This document shows, piece after piece, positions 23,364-36,400 of a DNA stretch of 64,000 nt. The notes beneath the pieces are model-generated. The model did not search any database. It had not been told where the DNA came from and worked only from the letters and a program-made list of their open reading frames with translations. The stretch comes from Corella eumyota. Lineage: Eukaryota > Chordata > Ascidiacea > Phlebobranchia > Corellidae. The DNA lies in the NCBI GenBank assembly GCA_963082875.1, contig OY720102.1, positions 8,778,990 to 8,842,989 of the forward strand, read 5' to 3'. Position 1 is the stretch's first letter, and every line of letters starts with the position of its first letter. The translations under genes were made by a program, and so were the position numbers.

Positions 23364-26300
23364 CCAATTGCAAAAATTAAAAATTCTGGGGCCTATGATT
23401 TAGATTAACCCACCCAATTGCAAAATTTGAAAATTCTGGGGCCTATGATAAAAATTTGCCCACACAATTGCAAAATTTGGAATTTCTGCCGCTTATGATT
23501 AGGATTAGCTCACCTAACTGCAAAATTTAGAATTTCTTGGGCTTATGATTAGGATTAGCCCACCCAATTGCAAAATTTGAAAATTCTGGCGCCTATGATT
23601 AGGATTAGCCCACCTAATTGCAAAAATTGAAAATTCTGGCGCCTATGATTAAGATTAGCCCAACCAATTGCAAAATTTAAAAATTCTGGCGCCAATAATT
23701 AGGATTAACCCACCCAAATGCAAAAATTTAAAACTCTGGCGCCTATGATAAAAATTAGCCCACCCAATTGCAAAATTTGAAAATTCTGGCGCCTATGATT
23801 AAGATTAGCCCAACCAATTGCAAAATTTGAAAATTCTGGCGCCAATAATTAGGATTAACAAACCCAAATGCAAAAATTAAAAACTCTGGCGCCTATGATA
23901 AAAATTAGCCCACCCAATTGCAAAATTTGAAAATTCTGGCGCCTATGATAAAAATTAGCCCACATAATTGCGAAATTTGGAAATTCTGGCGCTTATGATA
24001 ACAATTATCTAATCCAATTGCAAAATTTGAAAATTCTGGCGCCTATGATAAAAATTAGCTCACACAATTGCAAAATTCGGAATTTCTGGCGCTTATGATT
24101 AGGATTAGCATACCCAATTGCAAAATTTGGAAATTCGAGCGCCTATGATTAAGATTTGCTCATCCAATGACAAAATTTAAAAATTTTGGCGCGTGTGATT
24201 AGGATTAGTCCACTCAATTGCAGAATTTGGAAATTCTGGCGCATATGATTAGGATTAGCCCACCCAAATGCAAAAATTAAAAATTCTGTTGCTTATAATT
24301 AAAATTAACCAACCCAATTGTAAAATTTGGAAATTCTGGGGCCTATGATTAAGATTAGCCCATCCAATTGCAAAATTTAAAACTTTTGGCGCATATGATT
24401 AGGATTAGCCCACCCAATTGCAAAATTTGAAAATTCTGGCGCCTATGATTAGGATTAGCTAACCCAAATGCAAAAATTCAAAATTATGGCGCCTATGATA
24501 AAAATTAGGCTATCTAATTGCAAAATTTGGAAATTCTGACGCCTATGATTAGGATTAGCCCACCCAATTGCAAAATTTAAAAATTCTGGCGCCTATGATG
24601 AGAATTATCCTACCCAATTCCAAAATTTGAAAATTCTGGCGCCTATGATAAAAATTAGTTCACACAATTGCAAAATTTGGAATTTCTGGCGCTTATGATT
24701 ACGAAGAGCCCACCCAATTGCAAAATTTGAAAATTCTGGCGCCTATGATAAAAATTAACCCACACAATTGCAAAATTTGGAATTTCTGGGGCTTATGTTT
24801 AGGATTAGCCTACTTTATTGTAAAATTTAAAAATTCGAGCGCCTATGAATAAGATTAGCCTATTCAATGGCAAATTTTAAAAATTTTGGCGCATATGATT
24901 AGGATTAGCCCACTCAATTGGAAAATTTGGAAATTCTGGCGCCTATGATTAGGATTAGCCCACCCAATTGCAAAAATTAAAAATTATGGCGCCAATGATA
25001 AAAATTAGCCCACCCAATTGCAAAAATTAAAAATTCTTGCGCCTATGATTTAGATTAACCCACCCAATTGCAAAATTTGAAAATTCTGGGGCCTATGATA
25101 AAAATTTGCCTACACAATTGCAAAATTTGGAATTTCTGCCGCTTATGATTAGGATTAGCATACCCAATTGCAAAATTTGGAAATTCGAGCGCCTATGATT
25201 AAGATTTGCCCATCCAATGACAAAATTTAAAAATTTTGGCGCGTGTGATTAGGATTAGCCCACTCAATTGCAGAATTTGGAAATTCTGGCGCATATGATT
25301 AAGATTAGCCCACCCAAATGCAAAAATTAAAAATCCTGTTGCTTATAATCAAAATTAACCAACCCAATTGTAAAATTTGGAAATTCTGGGGCCTATGATT
25401 AAGATTAGCCCATACAATTGCAAAATTTAAAAATTTTGGCGCATATGATTAGGATTAGCCCACCCAAATGCAAAAATTCAAAATTATGGCGCCTAAAATA
25501 AAAATTAGCCCATCTAATTGCAAAATTTGGAAATTCTGACGCCTATGATTAGGATTAGCCCACCCAATTGCAAAATTTAAAAATTCTGGCGCCTATGATG
25601 AGAATTATCATACCCAATTCCAAAATTTGAAAATTCTGGCGCCTATGATAAAAATTAGTTCACACAATTGCAAAATTTGGAATTTCTGGCGCTTATGATT
25701 ACGAAGAGCCCACCCAATTGCAAAATTTGAAAATTCTGGCGCCTATGATAAAAATTAACCCACACAATTGCAAAATTTGAAATTTCTGGAGCTTATGTTT
25801 AGGATTAGCCTACTCCATTGTAAAATTTAAAAATTCGAGCGCCTATGAATAAGATTAGCCTATCCAATGGCAAATTTAAAAATTTTGGCGCATATGATTA
25901 GGATTAGCCCACTCAATTGGAAAATTTGGAAAATCTGGCGCCTATGATTAAGATTAGCCCACCCAATTGCAAAAATTAAAAATTATGGCGCAAATAATAA
26001 AAATTAGCCCACCCAATTGCAAAAATTAAAAATTCTGGGGCCTATGATTTAGATTAACCCACCCAATTGCAAAATTCGAAAATTCTGGGGCCTATGATAA
26101 AAATTTGCCCACACAATTGCAAAATTTGGAATTTCTGCCGCTTATGATTAGGATTAGCCCACCTAATTGCAAAATTTGGAATTTCTTGGGCTTATGATTA
26201 GGATTAGCCCACCCAATTGCAAAATTTGAAAATTCTGGCGCCTATGATTAGGATTAGCCCACCTAATTGCAAAAATTGAAAATTCTGGCGCCTATGATTA

Positions 26301-28511
26301 AGATTAGCCCAACCAATTGCAAAATTTGATAATTCTGGCGCCAATAATTAGGATTAACCCACCCAAATGCAAAAATTAAAAACTCTGGCGCCTATGATAA
26401 AAATTAGCCCACCCAATTGCAAAATTTGAAAATTCTGGCGCCTATGATAAAAATTAGCCCACACAATTGCGAAATTTGGAAATTCTGGCGCTTATGATAA
26501 CAATTATCTAATCCAATTGCAAAATTTGAAAATTCTGGCGCCTATGATGAGGATTATCATACCCAATTGCAAAATTTGAAAATTCTGGCGCCAATGATAG
26601 AAATTAGCCACCCAATTGCAACAATTAAAAGTTCTGGCGCCTATGAATAATATTAGGCCACCCAATTGCAAAATTTGAAAATTCTAGAGCCTATGATAAA
26701 AATTAACTCACACAATTGCAAAATTCGGAATTTCTGGCGCTTATGATTAGGATTAGCATACCCAATTGCAAAATTTGGAAATTCGAGCGCCTATAATTAA
26801 GATTTGCCCATCCAATGACAAAATTTAAAAATTTTGGCGCGTGTGATTAGGATTAGCCCACTCAATTGCAAAATTTGGAAATTCTGGCGCATATAATTAG
26901 GATTAGCCCACCCAAATGCAAAAATTAAAAATTCTGTTGCTTATAATCAAAATTAACCAACCCAATTGTAAAATTTGGAAATTCTGGGGCCTATGATTAA
27001 GATTAGCCCATCCAATTGCAAAATTTAAAAATTTTGGCGCATATGATTAGGATTAGCCCAGCCAATTGCAAAATTTGAAAATTCTGGCGCCTATGATTAG
27101 GATTAGCCCACCCAAATGCAAAATTTCAAAATTATGGCGCCTAAAATAAAAATTAGCCCATCTAATTGCAAAATTTGGAAATTCTGACGCCTATGATTAG
27201 GATTAGCCCACCCAATTGCAAAATTTGAAAATTCTGGCGCCTATGATTAGGATTAGCCCACCCAAATGCAAAATTTCAAAATTATGGCGCCTAAAATAAA
27301 AATTAGCCCATCTAATTGCAAAATTTGGAAATTCTGACGCCTATGATTAGGATTAGCTCACCCAATTCCAAAATTTGAAAATTCTGGCGCCTATGATAAA
27401 AATTAGTTCACACAATTGCAAAATTTGGAATTTTTGGCGCTTATGATTACGAAGAGCCCACCCAATTGCAAAATTTGAAAATTCTGGCGCCTATGATAAA
27501 AATTAACCCACACAATTGCAAAATTTGGAATTTCTGGAGCTTATGTTTAGGATTAGCCTACTCCATTGTAAAATTTAAAAATTCGAGCGCCTATGAATAA
27601 GATTAGCTTATCCAATGCCAAATTTTAAAAATTTTGGCGCATATGATTAGGATTAGCCCACTCAATTGGAAAATTTGGAAATTCTGGCGCCTATGATTAG
27701 GATTAGCCCACCCAATTGCAAAAATTAAAAATTATGGCGCCAATAATAAAAATTAGCCCACCCAATTGCAAAAATTAAAAATTCTGGGGCCTATGATTTA
27801 GATTAACCCACCCAATTGCAAAATTTGAAAATTCTGGGGCCTATGATAAAAATTTGCCCACACAATTGCAAAATTTGGAATTTCTGCCGCTTATGATTAG
27901 GATTAGCTCACCTAATTGCAAAATTTGGAATTTCTTGGGCTTATGATTAGGATTAGCCCACCCAATTGCAAAATTTGAAAATTCTGGCGCCTATGATTAG
28001 GATTAGCCCACCTAATTGCAAAAATTGAAAATTCTGGCGCCTATGATTAAGATTAGCCCAACCAATTGCAAAATTTAAAAATTCTGGCTCCAATAATTAA
28101 GATTAACCCACCCAAATGCAAAAATTAAAAACTCTGGCGCCTATGATAAAAATTAGCCCACCCAATTGCAAAATTTGAAAATTCTGGCGCCTATGATAAA
28201 AATTAGCCCACACAATTGCAAAATTTGGAAATTCTGGCGCTTATGATAACGATTATCCAATCCAATTGCAAAATTTGAAAATTCTGGCGCCTATGATGAG
28301 GATTATCATACCCAATTGCAAAATTTGAAAATTCTGGCGCCAATGATAGAAATTAGCCCACCCAATTGCAACAATTAATAGTTCTGGCGCCTATGAATAA
28401 TATTAGGCCACCCAATTGCAAAATTTGAAAATTCTAGAGCTTATGATAAAAATCAGCTCACACAATTGCAAAATTCGGAATTTCTGGCGCTTATGATTAG
28501 GATTAGCATAC
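23364..28511. repeat. Mixed long-HOR section of macro copy 1
   Basis: Starts with the ttctggggcc-tatgatttag monomer and matches the window start (1 onward) for about 670 bp. It then moves through markers at 24701, 25701 and 27449. Three shared 1-bp deletions help date it: caaatttaaaaattttgg at about 25876 and attagccaccc at about 26609 lie in this section, and aatttcaaattatgg at about 28829 lies just beyond it. All three reappear in macro copy 2. The section holds only satellite monomers. Confidence 0.82.
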
Positions 28512-29510
28512 CCAATTGCAAAATTTGGAAATTCGAGCGCCTATGATTAAGATTTGCCCATCCAATGACAAAATTTAAAAATTTTGGCTCGTGTGATTAG
28601 GATTAGCCCACTCAATTGCAGAATTTGGAAATTCTGGCGCATATGATTAGGATTAGCCCACCCAAATGCAAAAATTAAAAATTCTGTTGCTTATAATCAA
28701 AATTAACCAACCCAATTGTAAAATTTGGAAATTCTGGGGCCTATGATTAAGATTAGCCCATACAATTGCAAAATTTAAAAATTTTGGCGCATATGATTAG
28801 GATTAGCCCACCCAAATGCAAAATTTCAAATTATGGCGACTAAAATAAAAATTAGCCCATCTAATTGCAAAATTTGGAAATTCTGACGCCTATGATTAGG
28901 ATTAGCCCACCCAATTGCAAAATTTAAAAATTCTGGCGCCTATGATGAGAATTATCCTACCCAATTCCAAAATTTGAAAATTCTGGCGCCTATGATAAAA
29001 ATTAGTTCACACAATTGCAAAATTTGGAATTTCTGGCGCTTATGATTACGAAGAGCCCACCCAATTGCAAAATTTGAAAATTCTGGCGCCTATGATAAAA
29101 ATTAATCCACACAATTGCAAAATTTGGAATTTCTGAAGCTTATGTTTAGGATTAGCCTACTTTATTGTAAAATTTAAAAATTCGAGCGCCTATAAATAAG
29201 ATTAGCCTATTCAATGGCAAATTTTAAAAATTTTGGCGCATATGATTAGGATTAGCCCACTCAATTGGAAAATTTGGAAATTCTGGCGCCTATGATTAGG
29301 ATTAGCCCACCCAATTGCAAAAATTAAAAATTATGGCGCCAATGATAAAAATTAGCCCACCCAATTGCAAAAATTAAAAATTCTTGCGCCTATGATTTAG
29401 ATTAACCCACCCAATTGCAAAATTTGAAAATTCTGGGGCCTATGATAAAAATTTGCCTACACAATTGCAAAATTCGGAATTTCTGCCGCTTATGATTAGG
29501 ATTAGCATAC
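28512..29510. repeat. 20-monomer HOR unit less 1 bp (999 bp)
   Basis: From the monomer after agcatac at 28505 to the next at 29504. It lacks one monomer compared with the 21-monomer unit (aatttcaaattatgg follows directly after a gcatatg monomer) and has a 1-bp deletion there. It leads into the alternating 18/21 run and is repeated at 48155-49153. Confidence 0.8.
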
Positions 29511-32500
29511 CCAATTGCAAAATTTGGAAATTCGAGCGCCTATGATTAAGATTTGCCCATCCAATGACAAAATTTAAAAATTTTGGCGCGTGTGATTAGG
29601 ATTAGCCCACTCAATTGCAGAATTTGGAAATTCTAGCGCATATGATTAGGATTAGCCCACCCAAATGCAAAAATTAAAAATTCTGTTGCTTATAATCAAA
29701 ATTAACCAACCCAATTGTAAAATTTGGAAATTCTGGGGCCTATGATTAAGATTAGCCCATACAATTGCAAAATTTAAAAATTTTGGCGCATATGATTAGG
29801 ATTAGCCCACCCAATTGCAAAATTTAAAAATTCTGGCGCCTATGATGAGAATTATCCTACCCTATTCCAAAATTTGAAAATTCTGGCGCCTATGATAAAA
29901 ATTAGTTCACACAATTGCAAAATTTGGAATTTCTGGCGCTTATGATTACGAAGAGCCCACCCAATTGCAAAATTTAAAAATTCTGGCGCCTATGATAAAA
30001 ATTAATCCACACAATTGCAAAATTTGGAATTTCTGAAGCTTATGTTTAGGATTAGCCTACTTTATTGTAAAATTTAAAAATTCGAGCGCCTATAAATAAG
30101 ATTAGCCTATTCAATGGCAAATTTTAAAAATTTTGGCGCATATGATTAGGATTAGCCCACTCAATTGGAAAATTTGGAAATTCTGGCGCCTATGATTAGG
30201 ATTAGCCCACCCAATTGCAAAAATTAAAAATTATGGCGCCAATGATAAAAATTAGCCCACCCAATTGCAAAAATTAAAAATTCTTGCGCCTATGATTTAG
30301 ATTAACCCACCCAATTGCAAAATTTGAAAATTCTGGGGCCTATGATAAAAATTTGCCTACACAATTGCAAAATTTGGAATTTCTGCCGCTTATGATTAGG
30401 ATTAGCATACCCAATTGCAAAATTTGGAAATTCGAGCGCCTATGATTAAGATTTGCCCATCCAATGACAAAATTTAAAAATTTTGGCGCGTGTGATTAGG
30501 ATTAGCCCACTCAATTGCAGAATTTGGAAATTCTGGCGCATATGATTAGGATTAGCCCACCCAAATGCAAAAATTAAAAATTCTGTTGCTTATAATCAAA
30601 ATTAACCAACCCAATTGTAAAATTTGGAAATTCTGGGGCCTATGATTAAGATTAGCCCATACAATTGCAAAATTTAAAAATTTTGGCGCATATGATTAGG
30701 ATTAGCCCACCCAATTGCAAAATTGAAAATTCTGGCGCCTATGATTAGGATTAGCCCACCCAAATGCAAAATGTCAAAATTATGGCGACTAAAATAAAAA
30801 TTAGACCATCTAATTGCAAAATTTGGAAATTCTGACGCCTATGATTAGGATTAGCCCACCCAATTGCAAAATTTAAAAATTCTGGCGCCTATGATGAGAA
30901 TTATCCTACCCAATTCCAAAATTTGAAAATTCTGGCGCCTATGATAAAAATTAGTTCACACAATTGCAAAATTTGGAATTTTTGGCGCTTATGATTACGA
31001 AGAGCCCACCCAATTGCAAAATTTGAAAATTCTGGCGCCTATGATAAAAATTAATCCACACAATTGCAAAATTTGGAATTTCTGAAGCTTATTTTTAGGA
31101 TTAGCCTACTCCACTGTAAAATTTAAAAATTTGAGCGCCTATGAATAAGATTAGCCTATTCAATGGCAAATTTTAAAAATTTTGGCGCATATGATTAGGA
31201 TTAGCCCACTCAATTGGAAAATTTGGAAATTCTGGCGCCTATGATTAGGATTAGCCCACCCAATTGCAAAAATTAAAAATTATGGCGCCAATGATAAAAA
31301 TTAGCCCACCCAATTGCAAAAATTAAAAATTCTTGCGCCTATGATTTAGATTAACCCACCCAATTGCAAAATTTGAAAATTCTGGGGCCTATGATAAAAA
31401 TTTGCCTACACAATTGCAAAATTCGGAATTTCTGCCGCTTATGATTAGGATTAGCATACCCAATTGCAAAATTTGGAAATTCGAGCGCCTATGATTAAGA
31501 TTTGCCCATCCAATGACAAAATTTAAAAATTTTGGCGCGTGTGATTAGGATTAGCCCACTCAATTGCAGAATTTGGAAATTCTAGCGCATATGATTAGGA
31601 TTAGCCCACCCAAATGCAAAAATTAAAAATTCTGTTGCTTATAATCAAAATTAACCAACCCAATTGTAAAATTTGGAAATTCTGGGGCCTATGATTAAGA
31701 TTAGCCCATACAATTGCAAAATTTAAAAATTTTGGCGCATATGATTAGGATTAGCCCACCCAATTGCAAAATTTAAAAATTCTGGCGCCTATGATGAGAA
31801 TTATCCTACCCTATTCCAAAATTTGAAAATTCTGGCGCCTATGATAAAAATTAGTTCACACAATTGCAAAATTTGGAATTTCTGGCGCTTATGATTACGA
31901 AGAGCCCACCCAATTGCAAAATTTAAAAATTCTGGCGCCTATGATAAAAATTAATCCACACAATTGCAAAATTTGGAATTTCTGAAGCTTATGTTTAGGA
32001 TTAGCCTACTTTATTGTAAAATTTAAAAATTCGAGCGCCTATAAATAAGATCAGCCTATTCAATGGCAAATTTTAAAAATTTTGGCGCATATGATTAGGA
32101 TTAGCCCACTCAATTGGAAAATTTGGAAATTCTGGCGCCTATGATTAGGATTAGCCCACCCAATTGCAAAAATTAAAAATTATGGCGCCAATGATAAAAA
32201 TTAGCCCACCCAATTGCAAAAATTAAAAATTCTTGCGCCTATGATTTAGATTAACCCACCCAATTGCAAAATTTGAAAATTCTGGGGCCTATGATAAAAA
32301 TTTGCCTACACAATTGCAAAATTTGGAATTTCTGCCGCTTATGATTAGGATTAGCATACCCAATTGCAAAATTTGGAAATTCGAGCGCCTATGATTAAGA
32401 TTTGCCCATCCAATGACAAAATTTAAAAATTTTGGCGCGTGTGATTAGGATTAGCCCACTCAATTGCAGAATTTGGAAATTCTGGCGCATATGATTAGGA

Positions 32501-33408
32501 TTAGCCCACCCAAATGCAAAAATTAAAAATTCTGTTGTTTATAATCAAAATTAACCAACCCAATTGTAAAATTTGGAAATTCTGGGGCCTATGATTAAGA
32601 TTAGCCCATACAATTGCAAAATTTAAAAATTTTGGCGCATATGATTAGGATTAGCCCACCCAATTGCAAAATTGAAAATTCTGGCGCCTATGATTAGGAT
32701 TAGCCCACCCAAATGCAAAATGTCAAAATTATGGCGACTAAAATAAAAATTAGACCATCTAATTGCAAAATTTGGAAATTCTGACGCCTATGATTAGGAT
32801 TAGCCCACCCAATTGCAAAATTTAAAAATTCTGGCGCCTATGATGAGAATTATCCTACCCAATTCCAAAATTTGAAAATTCTGGCGCCTATGATAAAAAT
32901 TAGTTCACACAATTGCAAAATTTGGAATTTTTGGCGCTTATGATTACGAAGAGCCCACCCAATTGCAAAATTTGAAAATTCTGGCGCCTATGATAAAAAT
33001 TAATCCACACAATTGCAAAATTTGGAATTTCTGAAGCTTATGTTTAGGATTAGCCTACTCCACTGTAAAATTTAAAAATTTGAGCGCCTATGAATAAGAT
33101 TAGCCTATTCAATGGCAAATTTTAAAAATTTTGGCGCATATGATTAGGATTAGCCCACTCAATTGGAAAATTAGGAAATTCTGGCGCCTATGATTAGGAT
33201 TAGCCCACCCAATTGCAAAAATTAATAATTATGGCGCCAATGATAAAAATTAGCCCACCCAATTGCAAAAATTAAAAATTCTTGCGCCTATGATTTAGAT
33301 TAACCCACCCAATTGCAAAATTTGAAAATTCTGGGGCCTATGATAAAAATTTGCCTACACAATTGCAAAATTTGGAATTTCTGCCGCTTATGATTAGGAT
33401 TAGCCCAC
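29511..33408. repeat. Alternating 18- and 21-monomer HOR run (A-B-A-B)
   Basis: Unit boundaries after agcatac are 29511, 30411, 31460, 32360 and 33409, giving 900, 1049, 900 and 1049 bp. The 900-bp A units (29511, 31460) share the cctaccctattcc variant and attctagcgc. The B units (30411, 32360) share caaaattgaaaattc, aaaatgtcaaaatt and attagaccat. The compound period is 1949 bp (39 monomers less 1 bp), a second-level HOR. The first B unit has gcttatttttagg where the second has gcttatgtttagg. Confidence 0.9.
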
Positions 33409-36400
33409 CTAATTGGAAAATTTGGAATTTCTTGGGCTTATGATTAGGATTAGCCCACCCAATTGCAAAATTTGAAAATTCTGGCGCCTATGATTAGGAT
33501 TAGCCCACACAAATGCAAAAATTAAAAACTCTGGCGCCTATGATAAAAATTAGCCCACCCAATTGCAAAATTTGAAAATTCTGGCGCTTATGTTTAGGAT
33601 TAGCACACCCAATTGCAAAATTTGAAAATTTTGGTGCATATGATAAAAATTAGCCAACCCAATTTCAAAATTTAATAATTCTGGCGCATATGTTTAGGAT
33701 TAGCCCACCCAATTGCAAAAATTAAAAATTCTGGCGCTTATAATCAAAATTAACCAACCCAATTGTAAAATTTGGAAATTCTGGGGCCTATGATTAAGAT
33801 TAGACCATACAATTGCAAAATTTAAAAATTTTGGCGCATATGATTAGGATTAGCCCACCCAATTGCAAAATTTGGAAATTCTGGCGCCTATGATTAGGAT
33901 TAGCCCACCCAAATGCAAAAATTGAAAATTATGGCGCCTATGATAAAAATTAGGCCATCTAATTGCAAAATTTGGAAATTCTGACGCCTATGATTAGGAT
34001 TAGCCCACCCAATTCCAAAATTTGAAAATTCTGGCGCCTATGATAAAAATTAGTTCACACAATTGCAAAATTTGGAATTTCTGGCGCTTATGATTACGAA
34101 GAGCCCACCCAATTGCAAAATTTGAAAATTCTGGCGCCTATGATAAAAATTAACCCACACAATTGCAAAATTTGGAATTTCTGGAGCTTATGTTTAGGAT
34201 TAGCCTACTCTATTGTAAAATTTAAAAATTCGAGCGCCTATGAATAAGATTAGCCTATCCAATGGCAAATTTTAAAAATTTTGGCGCATATGATTAGGAT
34301 TAGCCCACTCAATTGGAAAATTTGGAAATTCTGGCGCCTATAATTAGGATTAGCCCACCCAATTGCAAAAATTAAAAATTATGGCGCCAATAATAAAAAT
34401 TAGCCCACCCAATTGCAAAAATTAAAAATTCTGGGGCCTATGATTTAGATTAACCCACCCAATTGCAAAATTTGAAAATTCTGGGGCCTATGATAAAAAT
34501 TTGCCCACACAATTGCAAAATTTGGAATTTCTGCCGCTTATGATTAGGATTAGCTCACCTAACTGCAAAATTTAGAATTTCTTGGGCTTATGATTAGGAT
34601 TAGCCCACCCAATTGCAAAATTTGAAAATTCTGGCGCCTATGATTAGGATTAGCCCACCTAATTGCAAAAATTGAAAATTCTGGCGCCTATGATTAAGAT
34701 TAGCCCAACCAATTGCAAAATTTAAAAATTCTGGCGCCAATAATTAGGATTAACCCACCCAAATGCAAAAATTAAAAACTCTGGCGCCTATGATAAAAAT
34801 TAGCCCACCCAATTGCAAAATTTGAAAATTCTGGCGCCTATGATTAAGATTAGCCCAACCAATTGCAAAATTTGAAAATTCTGGCGCCAATAATTAGGAT
34901 TAACCCACCCAAATGCAAAAATTAAAAACTCTGGCGCCTATGATAAAAATTAGCCCACCCAATTGCAAAATTTGAAAATTCTGGCGCCTATGATAAAAAT
35001 TAGCCCACACAATTGCGAAATTTGGAAATTCTGGCGCTTATGATAACAATTATCTAATCCAATTGCAAAATTTGAAAATTCTGGCGCCAATGATAGAAAT
35101 TAGCCCACCCAATTGCAACAATTAAAAGTTCTGGCGCCTATGAATAATATTAGGCCACCCAATTGCAAAATTTGAAAATTCTAGAGCCTATGATAAAAAT
35201 TAGCTCACACAATTGCAAAATTCGGAATTTCTGGCGCTTATGATTAGGATTAGCATACCCAATTGCAAAATTTGGAAATTCGAGCGCCTATGATTAAGAT
35301 TTGCCCATTCAATGACAAAATTTAAAAATTTTGGCGCGTGTGATTAGGATTAGCCCACCCAAATGCAAAAATTAAAAATTCTGTTGCTTATAATCAAAAT
35401 TAACCAAGCCAATTGTAAAATTTGGAAATTCTGGGGCCTATGATTAAGATTAGCCCATACAATTGCAAAATTTAAAAATTTTGGCGCATATGATTAGGAT
35501 TAGCCCACCCAATTGCAAAATTTAAAAATTCTGGCGCCTATGATTAGGATTAGCCCACCCAAATGCAAAATTTCAAAATTATGGCGCCTAAAATAAAAAT
35601 TAGCCCATCTAATTGCAAAATTTGGAAATTCTGACGCCTATGATTAGGATTAGCCCACCCAATTGCAAAATTTAAAAATTCTGGCGCCTATGATGAGAAT
35701 TATCCTACCCAATTCCAAAATTTGAAAATTCTGGCGCCTATGATAAAAATTAGTTCACACAATTGCAAAATTTGGAATTTCTGGCGCTTATGATTACGAA
35801 GAGCCTACCCAATTGCAAAATTTGAAAATTCTGGCGCCTATGATAAAAATTAACCCACACAATTGCAAAATTTGGAATTTCTGGGGCTTATGTTTAGGAT
35901 TAGCCTACTCCATTGTAAAATTTAAAAATTCGAGCGCCTATGAATAAGATTAGCCTATCCAATGGCAAAAATTAAAAATTATGGCGCCAATAATAAAAAT
36001 TAGCCCACCCAATTGCAAAAATTAAAAATTCTGGGGCCTATGATTTAGATTAACCCACCCAATTGCAAAATTCGAAAATTCTGGGGCCTATGATAAAAAT
36101 TTGCTCACACAATTGCAAAATTTGGAATTTCTGCCGCTTATGATTAGGATTAGCCCACCTAATTGCAAAATTTGGAATTTCTTGGGCTTATGATTAGGAT
36201 TAGCCCACCCAATTGCAAAATTTGAAAATTCTGGCGCCTATGATTATGATTAGCCCACCTAATTGCAAAAATTGAAAATTCTGGCGCCTATGATTAAGAT
36301 TAGCCCAACCAATTGCAAAATTTGAAAATTCTGGCGCTAATAATTAGGATTAACCCACCCAAATGCAAAAATTAAAAACTCTGGCGCCTATGATAAAAAT

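Noticed and set aside
28829-29100. Possible phase break indicating foreign DNA
   Set aside because: The shift is a simple 1-bp deletion in aatttcaaattatgg, shared with about 48473. Sequence on both sides is ordinary satellite.
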